This document shows, in pieces, positions 16,509 through 25,327 of a DNA stretch of 64,000 nt (the first letter of the stretch is position 1; each line of letters opens with the position of its first letter). The notes beneath the pieces are model-generated. The model worked only from the letters and a program-made list of their open reading frames with translations. It searched no databases and was not told the DNA's origin. Both the position numbers and the translations under genes were made by a program. This stretch comes from Haloferax sp. Atlit-12N. Its GTDB lineage: Archaea; Halobacteriota; Halobacteria; Halobacteriales; Haloferacaceae. The stretch covers positions 62,001 to 126,000 of the forward strand of contig NZ_PSYW01000003.1 in NCBI RefSeq assembly GCF_003383095.1. The letters run 5' to 3'.

Positions 16509-18062
16509 TTAGTCGCTGATTTCGAAGTATTCGAAGTCGCAGTACCCGTCACCGACCGCAGAGTCGGGCGACTGCGCGACGAACAGACCGATTTTGGCAC
16601 CGATCCAGCGCCCCTGCTGGGCTTGGAACGGTTCTCCAATCGACTCGAAGCCGGTATCGTCCGTCGCGTACGCGAACTGGACGCGACCCCCGTCTTCGAC
16701 GGTCGCCCGCAGTCGTGCGGACGAGCTTCGGAGGGGCACTCGCTCAACGACCGTATCGGAGTCGCCCTCCGATGGACTGGTGTTACGTCCCTGTATCAGG
16801 CGGACTCCGTCCGTGCTCTTGCGGATACTGAGGTAGGCGTACTCGGTGCCCATGACGAGAAGCCCCCCATGCCCGGTTTCTTCTTGGAGACCGCACTGGA
16901 CTTCTGTCGTCGCCGTGAACGCCGGGGCGGGGAACTTCTGGAGAAGGAGGTTCGGGGCGGTCCACAGGTTCTCAGACTCATCAACACGCTGTTGGAACAG
17001 GCGGAGCGCGCCGGGACGGTCGGTGAGCGAGTGCCACCCGAACTTCGGGTTCCCGTGCCACTGCCACTGGAGCCCTAAGCGGGCCGCTTCGAAGTCGTCG
17101 GAGGTCTGCGGGACCATCGTCGGAAGCGTCTCAGCAGCGACATCGGGCTTTTGGTGCGTTCGAACCGGCTCCCCGGTCCCATCGCCGTCCTCGTCGCGAC
17201 CGATGACGGGCCACCCGTCGGCCCAAGCGACCGGTTGGAGATGGACGATGCGGCCGTACGGGTCGGCCTCTTGGAAGTGAACGAACCAGTCCTCGCCGCT
17301 CTCTAAGTCTACGAGCGCTCCCTGGTGCGGCCCGTTAATCGGTGTCTCCCCCTGAGCGAGGACGATTCGGTCGTCGTACGGGCCGTAGATGTCGTCCGAG
17401 CGCAGGACCGTCTGCCACCCGTCGCTAACGCCACCGGCGGGCGCGAAGATGTAGTAACTCCCGTCCCGCTTGTACAGCTTCGGTCCCTCGATTGTCGGGT
17501 GGTCGTCGTGGCCGTCGAACACCTGTCTGCTTTCGCCGGTGATGTGCGTCCCGTCCGGTGCCATCGGGGCGATGTTGAGCACGCTGTTGAAGCCAGCACG
17601 GCTCTTTGCGAACGCGTGGGCGAGATACGCGTTCCCGTCGTCGTCCCACAGCGGTGCCGTGTCGATCCACCCCTCGGCCTCGTGTACGAGCGTCAGGTCG
17701 GACCACCGACCACGGGGGTCGTCGGTTTTGGTCATGTAGACGCCGCGGTCGGGGTCGCCGTAGAAGATGTAGAACGTCCCCTCGTGGTAGTTGATCGAGG
17801 GCGCCCAGACGCCGTTCCCGTGCTGCGGACGGTCGAAATCTGGTGGTAACTCGTCGATGGCGTGATTGATGAGTCGCCAGTTCACGAGGTCGCGCGAGTG
17901 GAGTATCGGGAGCCCGGGGACGGCGTTGAAGCTCGAAGCGGTCATGAAGAAATCAGCACCCACGCGAACGACGTCAGGGTCAGAGTAGTCCGCGTATATG
18001 ACCGGGTTCCGATACTGGCCGTCGTCGAGATTCGGGTCCCAGACTGCTGAGGTGTGTTTCAT
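16509..18062 (-). CDS. Glycoside hydrolase family 43 (beta-xylosidase/arabinofuranosidase-like)
   Basis: 517 residues, no signal peptide, so cytoplasmic. The five-bladed propeller domain (about 10-300) has the expected residues: Asp in YADYSDPDVVR (general base), Asp in GWIDTAPLWDDDGNAYL, and Glu in PTIEGPKLYKRDGSYYIF (general acid). The C-terminal 200 residues resemble the concanavalin-like lobe often attached to GH43 xylosidases. It probably removes xylose or arabinose from imported oligosaccharides. The ATG at 18062 is preferred because a TATA-like TTTATTC (complement of 18087-18093) lies about 27 bases upstream, where the longer frame would start. No transporter is directly adjacent. Confidence 0.88.
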   Translation of the reverse strand: MKHTSAVWDPNLDDGQYRNPVIYADYSDPDVVRVGADFFMTASSFNAVPGLPILHSRDLVNWRLINHAIDELPPDFDRPQHGNGVWAPSINYHEGTFYIFYGDPDRGVYMTKTDDPRGRWSDLTLVHEAEGWIDTAPLWDDDGNAYLAHAFAKSRAGFNSVLNIAPMAPDGTHITGESRQVFDGHDDHPTIEGPKLYKRDGSYYIFAPAGGVSDGWQTVLRSDDIYGPYDDRIVLAQGETPINGPHQGALVDLESGEDWFVHFQEADPYGRIVHLQPVAWADGWPVIGRDEDGDGTGEPVRTHQKPDVAAETLPTMVPQTSDDFEAARLGLQWQWHGNPKFGWHSLTDRPGALRLFQQRVDESENLWTAPNLLLQKFPAPAFTATTEVQCGLQEETGHGGLLVMGTEYAYLSIRKSTDGVRLIQGRNTSPSEGDSDTVVERVPLRSSSARLRATVEDGGRVQFAYATDDTGFESIGEPFQAQQGRWIGAKIGLFVAQSPDSAVGDGYCDFEYFEISD

Positions 18063-18848
18063 GATAGCGGACAACAAGTAACGCATGAATAAACGTTGTG
18101 TTCAGGGTCCACAATTACACGATTTCGAGCGCTCTCATTAAACGGTCTGTCGATAGTGTGTATTTATCATATATGTGTCTTAATTTACCAGAAATACACC
18201 GAATTAGGCTGCAGCCGAAGAGACCGTTGTTGGAATCAATCACACATTGTCTTGGTTATATAATACAATCTATTATGGGGCTGAGATGCTTGCTGACGAA
18301 TTGTTCAACCGACATGATACCGACCCAACGACTGTGCTTTATCATCACCGCTTGGGGAATCACAAGAACTCAGACGCTGTATTCTCGGAGACATCTTCCG
18401 TCGATTAGACTTCATTCTCTCGATTAGGATTGAGCAGTCGGATTGACTACGCCAAGCGAAACCTCACCGGAACGTGGTTTCAGATCCGTAAATCCGAGTC
18501 GACCGTGTTCATAACCCGAGGATGGGGAGCCGTGAGATTTTTGTAAATATTTCACAAGTCTACTCGGCACAAGAACGCCCAATGGCCACATTAATCACTC
18601 AACAAACAAACCGTTCAATATTATTACTAATTAGATATTACTACGTCAAGAATCAGTATTGCCTTGGGTCCATCACAATATGAAATCAAGGCTATTTGCC
18701 ATCGGCTTGGGGAGTAGTTCCCTCATCTGCGATCTGCTTCGGCGTCGCCTCAGGCGGGTCGTGAGCGCGGTCAACCACGACAAAACCGAACACGTTCGAC
18801 AGTCACTTTTGTGTCTCTCGTATCGGCCGCTCAGTCGGAGAGCCGTGG
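18063..18848. other. AT-rich intergenic region with a transposase relic
   Basis: 786 bases without a functional gene. The GH43 promoter is at its left end. The middle (18286-18546) holds a degraded transposase-like reading frame listed separately. The right third (18550-18660) is very AT-rich. Confidence 0.6.
18286..18546 (+). pseudogene. Degraded transposase fragment
   Basis: In one frame, with a TAG at 18406-18408, the translation reads HKNSDAVF, then after the stop SRLGLSSRIDYAKRN and TGTWFQIRKSES. This recalls the C-terminal part of a haloarchaeal DDE transposase (pattern HKNxDAVF...LSRLGLxGRxDYxxRNxxxKWF). The upstream part MLADELFNRHDTD is unclear. The N-terminal catalytic region and terminal repeats are absent. 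I recognise the motif order but am not sure of the IS family. Confidence 0.45.
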
Positions 18849-19814
18849 TTACCGGCTGATGCCACCACTGGACTGCTCGCACACGCGCTCGACTTCGGTG
18901 GGAGTGATGATAGCTAAGTCACCATCCAGCGTTCGCTTGAGGGCCGCCGTCGCAGCGCCTGTTTCGAGTGCGTCGGGGACGGGTTCACCGTGAATCCGCG
19001 AGGCGAGATAGCCGCCGACGAAGGCGTCGCCCGTACCGATCGGGTCGACTGTCTCGGTTTCGAACGCACCCTGCTCGTACGTCTCGCCGTCGACGCGGGC
19101 GAGTGCGCCTTCGTCGCCGCGTGTGACGAGCACCGTCTCGAAGCCGAACTCCGCTTCGAGTGACGCCGCAATTGCGGCCGCGTCGCCGTCGCGTCCGAGG
19201 ACGGTTCGGGCGTCGCGCGCCGCAACGACGAATACGTCGACGAGCGGGAAGAGCGGTTCGAGCGTCTCGCGTGCCGCTTCAGGACTCCACAGCTTCGACC
19301 GATAGTTCAGGTCGAATGCGGTGGTCGCCCCCGCGCTCCGCGCGGCGTCGAGAAGCGAACGCGTCGTCGATTCCAACTGGTCGGACAGTGCGGGCGTGAT
19401 GCCGCTCGTGTAGTAGTAGGCCGCGTCTTCGAGGAGGCGCGTCGGGAGTTCGTCGGGCGTCGCGGTCGTCACCGCGGCGTCCGCCCGGTCGTAGATGACC
19501 GACGTGCCACGCGGCTCGCCGCCATGTTCGAGGTAGTACGTTCCTTGTCGGTGGTCGTCGCTCCAGACGACCGCGGGTTCGACGCCGTGTCGACGCACGT
19601 CGGTCGCGACCCGGCGGCCGAGCGCTGAGTCGGGGAGTTTCGACAGCCACGCGGCGTCGGCTCCGAGCCTGCTAGCCGCGATTGCGACGTTCGACTCCGC
19701 CCCGGCGGTGCTGAACCGTAGCGTGTCACTCGTCTCTAAGCGGCCTCCTCTCGGAGGTGATAGGCGAACCATCGTCTCGCCGAACGTCACCAGTTCAGGC
19801 GTCACAGTATCCAC
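18849..19814 (-). CDS. kdgK: 2-keto-3-deoxygluconate kinase (PfkB family)
   Basis: 321 residues, GTG start. It phosphorylates KDG to KDPG in the semi-phosphorylative Entner-Doudoroff route. PfkB signs are the N-terminal TFGETMVRLSPP, the sugar-binding AGAESNVAIAASRLG, TYYLEHGGEPRGTSVIYDR, FDLNYRSKLW, and the anion hole/catalytic base motif DPIGTGDAFVGGYLA. The gene is divergent from KDPG aldolase with 128 bases between them. The two adjacent genes complete the route from the KDG formed by mannonate dehydratase or by the enolase-superfamily dehydratase at 22069-23235. Confidence 0.9.
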   Translation of the reverse strand: MDTVTPELVTFGETMVRLSPPRGGRLETSDTLRFSTAGAESNVAIAASRLGADAAWLSKLPDSALGRRVATDVRRHGVEPAVVWSDDHRQGTYYLEHGGEPRGTSVIYDRADAAVTTATPDELPTRLLEDAAYYYTSGITPALSDQLESTTRSLLDAARSAGATTAFDLNYRSKLWSPEAARETLEPLFPLVDVFVVAARDARTVLGRDGDAAAIAASLEAEFGFETVLVTRGDEGALARVDGETYEQGAFETETVDPIGTGDAFVGGYLASRIHGEPVPDALETGAATAALKRTLDGDLAIITPTEVERVCEQSSGGISR

Positions 19815-19942
19815 TCCGTCGGGGCGGGTTTTGCATACTCGAACGTCGTGGAGTCGCGTGATAAGGACTCCGCTCTGGACGAAGTTTGCACCCGGCAGTC
19901 GTGGACCCCGAAGGTTAAGCCGTGGGTCACCCTGCTACGGAT

Positions 19943-20590
19943 ATGGTCGCTTCCACCGCCCAGCGAATCGCGGAGTCGGGCATCGTCGCAATCATCCGCG
20001 GGACCGACCCCGAAACGGCGATCGAGACGGTTGACGCGCTCCGCCGCGGCGGGGTTTCGACGGTCGAGATAACCGCGAACACCGAAGGTGTCCTCGACAT
20101 GATTCGGGACGTATCAGCGTCGTTCGGTGCCGACGAGGTCACCGTCGGCGCGGGGACCGTCCTCGACGCGGAGACGGCGCGGGCGACGACCCTCGCCGGC
20201 GCGGAGTTCATCGTCACGCCGTCGTTCGACGAGGGCGTCGTCGAAACCGCGAACCGTTACGGCGCGCCCTCGCTCGTCGGTATCGCCACGCCGACCGAAG
20301 CCGTGAACGCCTTCGAGGCCGGTGCTGACATGGTGAAGGTGTTCCCTGCGGGCACGCTCGGACCGGGGTTCGTCTCGGCGCTCGGCGGCCCGCTCGGCCA
20401 CATTCCGACCGTTCCGACCGGCGGGGTTGGACTGGACAACGTGGGCGAGTTCTTCGATGCGGGCGCGACGGCCGTCGGCGTCGGGAGCTCCATCGTCGAC
20501 ACCGAAGCCATCGCTCGCGGCGAGTTCGACGTTATTGAAGCGAACGCCCGCGCGTTCAGAGAGGCTGTCGAGGCCGCACGGTCGGAGTAG
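19943..20590 (+). CDS. kdgA: KDPG aldolase (2-dehydro-3-deoxyphosphogluconate aldolase)
   Basis: 215 residues of the bacterial Eda-type class I aldolase fold. It splits KDPG into pyruvate and glyceraldehyde 3-phosphate. Visible signs are ESGIVAIIRGTDPETA, GVSTVEITANTEG, VGAGTVLDAETA, FIVTPSFDEGVV and the Schiff-base lysine in GADMVKVFPAGTLGP, followed by VPTGGVGLDN. The ATG at 19943 was chosen over one seven codons upstream because it gives the usual short N-terminus. It is divergent from the KDG kinase gene, suggesting shared control of the two genes. Confidence 0.92.
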   Translation: MVASTAQRIAESGIVAIIRGTDPETAIETVDALRRGGVSTVEITANTEGVLDMIRDVSASFGADEVTVGAGTVLDAETARATTLAGAEFIVTPSFDEGVVETANRYGAPSLVGIATPTEAVNAFEAGADMVKVFPAGTLGPGFVSALGGPLGHIPTVPTGGVGLDNVGEFFDAGATAVGVGSSIVDTEAIARGEFDVIEANARAFREAVEAARSE

Positions 20591-20791
20591 GAGTTCGTTC
20601 GGCTCCGACGGCCGCGACAACCGAGGTGTCGCGCGTTCTGAACTGCACGAAGCGAAAGCGGAACCCGACGGTCCACACTGCTTCGGGACCGCGGGGAAGG
20701 TAGCGTCGTCACTCCCGACGCGGTGTTGCGCCGTCGGCTTCCGCTCTCACCTACGGTCGGGACGTGCTCTCGGAATCGTTGACTCGGCGCG

Positions 20792-21166
20792 TCACCGCTC
20801 GGCGACGACCTCGATTTCCACGTCGATGTCGACGGGGAGTTTCACGACCTCGACGGCGCTCCGTGCCGGATACGGTGCCGACATGTACTCGCCGTAAACC
20901 TCGTTCACCTCGTCGTAGTAGCGCATGTCCTTGAGGAAGACGGTGGCTTTCACCACGTCCGCGAGCGACGATCCGCCGGCCTCCAGAATCGCCTCGACGT
21001 TCTCGAGGGTTCGCTTCGTCTGTTCCGCCGGTGTCCCGTCGATGACTTCACCCGTTTCGGGGTCGACGGGCCCCTGTCCAGAGACGTAGAGTTTGTCCCC
21101 CGAGACGATGCCCTGCGAGTACGGTCCGATGCTGTCCGGTGCGTCCGCTGTGGTTAGTTCTTTCAT
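20792..21166 (-). CDS. RidA family protein
   Basis: 124 residues. Contains the RidA/YjgF stretches APDSIGPYSQGIVSGDKLYVSGQ, QTKRTLENVEAILEAGGSSLADVVKATVFLKDM and the C-terminal YPARSAVEVVKLPVDIDVEIEVVAE, which includes the Arg and Glu of the imine-hydrolysing members. RidA removes reactive enamine/imine intermediates; some relatives act on other carbonyl products in catabolic gene clusters. It lies 11 bases after the stop of the upstream SDR gene, so the two are probably co-transcribed. Why a sugar cluster needs it is not clear. Confidence 0.88.
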   Translation of the reverse strand: MKELTTADAPDSIGPYSQGIVSGDKLYVSGQGPVDPETGEVIDGTPAEQTKRTLENVEAILEAGGSSLADVVKATVFLKDMRYYDEVNEVYGEYMSAPYPARSAVEVVKLPVDIDVEIEVVAER

Positions 21167-21177
21167 CGTTGATGTGG

Positions 21178-22017
21178 TTACCGTCGTGATGGTACTTCGT
21201 CCGCGTCGTACACTTCATTGATGAACGACGTCGAGAGACTCGTCGTGAGGCCGCCGTCGAGGACGACGTTCTCGCCGGTGATGAAACTGGACAGCTCCGA
21301 TGCGAGGAACAGCGAGGTGTCCGCGACCTCACGCGGCGTCCCGAAGCGACCGAGCGGGTACTGGTCGAGCCAGCCTTCGCGCGCGTTCGAATCACTCCGG
21401 CCCTCTGTGTTCTCCATCTCCTCGCGCCTGCTCGCGGTTTCTATCGTCCCTGCGGAGATAACGTTCGAGCGAACACCGTGTTGGCCGTAGTGGGCCGCGA
21501 TGTTTCGCGACATCGCGAGGAGACCGCTTTTCGCCTCCGAGTAGCCGGATAAACCGATGCCGAAGAGCCCGTTGACCGAGCCCATGTGGACCATCGAACC
21601 TCCGCCGGCGGCGACCATGGCCGGGAGGACCTCCTTGCTCAGGAGGAACTGGCTCTTGAGGTTCAGGTCGACCATCCGCTCGAACGTCTCCTCGTCGCAG
21701 CGGTGCGCCACGTTCGCGGACTCGTCTGACCCGCCCGCGTTGTTCACCAGCACCTTGACCTCGCCGAACTCGTCGAGCGCGGTATCGACGAGGGTTCGAA
21801 CCTCGTCGCGGTCGGTCACGTCGCACTCGACCGGAACGACCCGGCCGTCGTGTGCGGTGGTGAGCTCCTCTGCGACCGGTCTCACGTCGTCCAACGAGCG
21901 CGAGCAGATGGCGACGTCTCCGCCAGCCTCCGCAAATCGTGCCGCGATTTCGCGACCGATACCTCGAGAGGCACCGGTTACGATTGCCGGACGGTCTCGT
22001 AGTGATAACTCAACCAT
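21178..22017 (-). CDS. SDR family oxidoreductase
   Basis: 279 residues. Classical SDR motifs: VTGASRGIGREIA, SRS (pointing to NADP(H)), NNAGGSDES, catalytic Ser in HMGSVNGLFG, YSEAKSG with Tyr/Lys, and the C-terminal ENVVLDGGLT. The ATG at 22017 places the nucleotide motif at the usual distance from the start; a longer frame begins at 22050. The gene lies between RidA and the enolase-superfamily dehydratase, so it most likely oxidises or reduces a sugar, aldonate or keto-sugar acid in the same pathway. Fructuronate reductase and KDG 5-dehydrogenase are possible. Confidence 0.85.
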   Translation of the reverse strand: MVELSLRDRPAIVTGASRGIGREIAARFAEAGGDVAICSRSLDDVRPVAEELTTAHDGRVVPVECDVTDRDEVRTLVDTALDEFGEVKVLVNNAGGSDESANVAHRCDEETFERMVDLNLKSQFLLSKEVLPAMVAAGGGSMVHMGSVNGLFGIGLSGYSEAKSGLLAMSRNIAAHYGQHGVRSNVISAGTIETASRREEMENTEGRSDSNAREGWLDQYPLGRFGTPREVADTSLFLASELSSFITGENVVLDGGLTTSLSTSFINEVYDADEVPSRR

Positions 22018-22068
22018 AGCGTGCGCACCGATGTAGTCGGGGCTATTCAACCTTGCTATGGTGTTGCA

Positions 22069-23235
22069 CTATATTCGGTACGCTTCGACGGCGTCGAGGT
22101 CGACCGAGATACCGAGTCCGGGTCCGCGCGGTGCGGGGAGACAGCCGTCTTCAACTTCGAACGGGTCCGCAATGACGTCGCCTTCCCACGCGTAGTACGT
22201 CGAGTCCGGGGGGAGTGAAAAGCCCGGAATCCCGCTCACGGCGTGGAGAATTGCCGCGGTTCGAATCCCGAGGTCGAACGCACAGTGATGGGTAAACGGC
22301 ACGCCGGCGTCTTCGAGTATCGCGGCCTGTTGCCGGATCCCGCTGATGCCGCCGGCCGGGGTGAGGTCGATGACGCCCACGTCCATCGCGCCGGCCTCGA
22401 CGAGCGAAGAGATGTTGTGTGGCACGTAGGTGTCCTCATTCGGAGCGATGGGCTGCCGAAGGCGCTGTCGCAACCGTGCGAGCGACACGTGAGAGTCCAC
22501 CCGAATCGGCTGTTCGAGGTACTGCAGGTAGATACCCTCGTCTTCGAGCATCGCGCCGACACGAACTGCCTGGTCGAGCGTCCAGCCCTGGTTCGGGTCG
22601 AGTCGGAACTCCAGTTGTCCGTCCGTCTCGTCGTGCATCGCCTTGATCCGCGCAACGTCCTGTCGCCAGTCCCTGCCCGCTTTCGTCTTGAGCACATCGA
22701 ACCCTGTGTCTAGTGCCTCTCGGGCTTTCACGCGAGATTCCTCGGGCGGCAGGATTCCGAGGCAGAACGCGACCGGGACTGGACCGGGGCTGCGGGTGCC
22801 ATCGGCCACGTGGGACCTGTGCTGGAGCGTACTCTGGGTCGGCGCGGTCCAGCCGCCGAGCAGTTCGTACACGGGTCGGTCGAGCGCTTTCCCTACGATG
22901 TCCCAACAGGCCGTTTCGACGGCGGAAAAGAACATGTCGACGTTCGTGTACTCGACGAACACCTGTCGGCGAAGGCGTTCGATTTCGAACGGCGACTGAC
23001 CGACGACCATCGGTCCGATACCGTCTTCGATGAGCGACTCGGTCGCCGTCGGCGAGAGGAACACGCGCATCTCGCCCCAGCCTTCGATACCCTCGTCGGT
23101 GTCGACGCGGACGAGCACGCGCTCCATCGATTCGAGTTCGCCGTGATTCGTGGTGTACGGGGCGATTCCGAGATGCTCGTCGGTACTCGTCAGCGGAACG
23201 TCGACAGTAACCGCTGTCACGTCGGTTATCTCCAT
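22069..23235 (-). CDS. Enolase-superfamily sugar-acid dehydratase (mandelate racemase/muconate lactonizing family)
   Basis: 388 residues. The N-terminal capping domain includes GWGEMRVF, and the barrel includes the K-x-K pair in FDVLKTKAG. The metal ligands are visible as Asp in FRLDPNQGW, Glu in YLEQPI and Glu in PNEDTY. VGVIDLTPAGGISG and the late HHCAFDLGI supply the second catalytic side. Such enzymes commonly dehydrate aldonates to 2-keto-3-deoxy acids. With the KDG kinase and aldolase close by, a hexonate substrate is plausible. The ATG at 23235 starts at MEITDVTAVTVDVPL; a longer frame would run into the upstream gene. Operon with the SDR and RidA genes is likely. Confidence 0.85.
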   Translation of the reverse strand: MEITDVTAVTVDVPLTSTDEHLGIAPYTTNHGELESMERVLVRVDTDEGIEGWGEMRVFLSPTATESLIEDGIGPMVVGQSPFEIERLRRQVFVEYTNVDMFFSAVETACWDIVGKALDRPVYELLGGWTAPTQSTLQHRSHVADGTRSPGPVPVAFCLGILPPEESRVKAREALDTGFDVLKTKAGRDWRQDVARIKAMHDETDGQLEFRLDPNQGWTLDQAVRVGAMLEDEGIYLQYLEQPIRVDSHVSLARLRQRLRQPIAPNEDTYVPHNISSLVEAGAMDVGVIDLTPAGGISGIRQQAAILEDAGVPFTHHCAFDLGIRTAAILHAVSGIPGFSLPPDSTYYAWEGDVIADPFEVEDGCLPAPRGPGLGISVDLDAVEAYRI

Positions 23236-23276
23236 ACAAACGCTTGTAGGGGGCGACAGTATGAAAGTATCGTTTG

Positions 23277-24425
23277 TTACAGACTCCTGTTCGTGGCCTC
23301 CCGAATCCACGACAGCGACCGCTCGGGCAGCAGTCCGTAGTTGTAGAACGAGACCCGCGGCACGTCGACGGCCCGGAGTGAGTCGACGATGTCGACGAGC
23401 GTGTCGCCGTCGTGTATCGCCGGGTGGCCCGGGAGGAGGCCGACGTGTAACGGTACGTCATCGGTCACCGCATCGACGCTTCGATAGGCGTTCATCACCG
23501 CCTCACGTGAGGACTCGTACGCTGGCAGACAGAAGTAGTCTACGTACTCAGACAGCTGGTCGAGGTCGGCTCCGACCATCCACTCGCGGCCGGGTTCGGG
23601 CGCGCCGACGTAGTATCCGAGCGGCGTCGACCCGCTCGCCGCGGACAGGTCCGCGTAGAGCGTCGCCAGCGTTTCTTCGCGTACGTCGACGTAGTCGGCG
23701 ACCGCGTCGTGCTCGCGGAGCCATAGCTCGGGCGAGAGGCCGTGCGGAACGGTTCCATCGACGATTTCGTCGAGCGTCTGTGCGACGGTCTCCCGAGCTG
23801 ATTCGACGTTGATGCCCGCATCCGACGCGGTTCCCCGACAGTGGTCGCAGAAGCACAGTCCGAAGAGGAACTCACCTAGCGTTCCCAGCTGAGCGTGAAT
23901 CTTCTGGTGGTGCCAACCGAACCCCGTCCCGTAGAAGTAGTCGAAGGTCTCGAGTTCGATTCGGTCGAAGTGCGCCGAGTCGGTCAGGTCGCGGACGAGT
24001 CCGGTGAGGTACTCCTGTACGTCGGGGTTCGACGGGCAGAGGCCGAATACGAGGTCGTCGCCGTGTGCGGAGGTCAGCGTCACGTCTCGATGGCGCATCC
24101 CGAGCCGCGAGTTGTGGCAGCCGACCGTCCACGAGTTCAACCGGACGTTCTCGAGACCGTCGGCGATTCCAGCGACCCAGTCTCCGGTCATTCCTTCGTA
24201 CGGAATCGGTTCGAGGCGGCCGTAGCCGCCGTCAGGGCGGAAATACGAACTCGCGCGTGCGAAGAAGGTCCGCCGCTTCGGGTTGTGCGGCGCGAACGCC
24301 TGTACGGCGTGATAGTTCGTCGCGAGGGTCACCTCGTCGACGCCCAGTTCGGCGATGCGAGCGCCCGTCTCCCGTGGTCCCGCGTCGAGCACGTCCCACG
24401 GGTACGCCCAGATAGCGAACTCCAT
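23277..24425 (-). CDS. Conserved protein of unknown function, probable TIM-barrel
   Basis: 382 residues, no signal peptide. I do not recognise a named family. It starts like a barrel enzyme (MEFAIWAYPWDVLDAGPRET...IAELGVDEVTLATNYHAVQ) and alternates strands and helices. Conserved-looking parts are LETFDYFYGTGFGWHHQK, the cysteine cluster LCFCDHCR (about residues 190-200) and FCLPAYESS. A metal or glycosidase-type active site is possible but not shown. A TATA-like TATATTTA (complement of 24451-24458) sits about 29 bases before the ATG, so this gene probably heads its own transcript that runs on into the dehydratase, SDR and RidA genes. The neighbours imply sugar-acid metabolism. Confidence 0.7.
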   Translation of the reverse strand: MEFAIWAYPWDVLDAGPRETGARIAELGVDEVTLATNYHAVQAFAPHNPKRRTFFARASSYFRPDGGYGRLEPIPYEGMTGDWVAGIADGLENVRLNSWTVGCHNSRLGMRHRDVTLTSAHGDDLVFGLCPSNPDVQEYLTGLVRDLTDSAHFDRIELETFDYFYGTGFGWHHQKIHAQLGTLGEFLFGLCFCDHCRGTASDAGINVESARETVAQTLDEIVDGTVPHGLSPELWLREHDAVADYVDVREETLATLYADLSAASGSTPLGYYVGAPEPGREWMVGADLDQLSEYVDYFCLPAYESSREAVMNAYRSVDAVTDDVPLHVGLLPGHPAIHDGDTLVDIVDSLRAVDVPRVSFYNYGLLPERSLSWIREATNRSL

Positions 24426-24469
24426 AGCGGGTCGTCACGCGGGCCGATAATAAATATACAGGAGGGTCG

Positions 24470-25325
24470 TTACTCCTTGACCGCGCCGGCGGTCATCCCC
24501 GCCACAATGTACTGTTCGAGGAACGCGAACAGGACGAGAAGCGGGATGATACCGATAACCGAGACGGTGAGCATCATCCGCCAGTCGGTCTGGAGCGCGC
24601 CGACCATCGACGTCAGCACGCGGTTAGAAGACCCCGCGCGGGATGTTGTACTTCGCGCTGTCGGTGAGGAACGTCAGCACGAACAGGAGCCGGTTCCACG
24701 CGTACAGGAACGTGTAGGTGATGCTGGCGACGAGCGCGGGTTTGGTCAGCGGAAGAACAATCTTCGTGAGCACCTGTAACTGGCTGGCACCGTCGATGCG
24801 GGCGGATTCCTCCAGTTCGACGGGAACGGTCTTGAAGTAGCCGTAGAGCATCCAGATGTTGAACGGGAGGGTGAACGCCGCTGCGGGGACGATAACGGCC
24901 AGGTACGTGTTGAACAGTCCGAGCCGGCTGATGACGTCGAACAGCCCCACGATGAGCACCACGGGGGCGAACATCTGGACGACGAGGACGGCGAGCAGGA
25001 ACGTCCGTTTGCCCACGAAGTCGTTCCGCGCGCAGGAGTACGCGGCGGGAATCGCGAGCAGAAGCGTCAGGACGACGGTTCCGAGCGAGATGACGAAACT
25101 GTTGGCAATCCAGAGGAGCACGTCGGTCTGCGTCCAGACGTCCACGTACGCCCCGAGCGACGGCTGGGACGGCACGAGCGTCGCCGGTGCGGAGAATATC
25201 TCCGACTCCGGTTTGAACGTACTGGAGAACATCGCGTAGAACGGGAACATCATTATCCCGAGTAGCGCGATGAGCATGCCGTAGACTCTGACTCGGCGCA
25301 GTCCGCCCTCGTCGTGGCCTGCCAT
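24470..25325 (-). pseudogene. ABC sugar permease (MalG/CarB type), frameshifted near the C-terminus
   Basis: The first frame encodes about 233 residues with five membrane segments and the EAA loop EESARIDGASQLQVLTKIVLPLTKPA, then stops at 24624-24626 after YNIPRGVF. In a neighbouring frame the missing end follows at once: NRVLTSMVGALQTDW, a last membrane helix and the typical terminus IVAGMTAGAVKE with TAA at 24470-24472. Removing one base around 24624-24630 joins both parts into a normal permease of about 284 residues. So this is either a real disabling mutation or a sequencing error. Start at ATG 25325 or at GTG 25331, the latter overlapping the stop of the upstream permease. Confidence 0.8.
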
Positions 25326-25327
25326 CG

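Noticed and set aside
18098-18427. 109-codon plus-strand frame
   Set aside because: AT-rich, no family; overlaps the GH43 promoter and lies in a different frame from the transposase relic.
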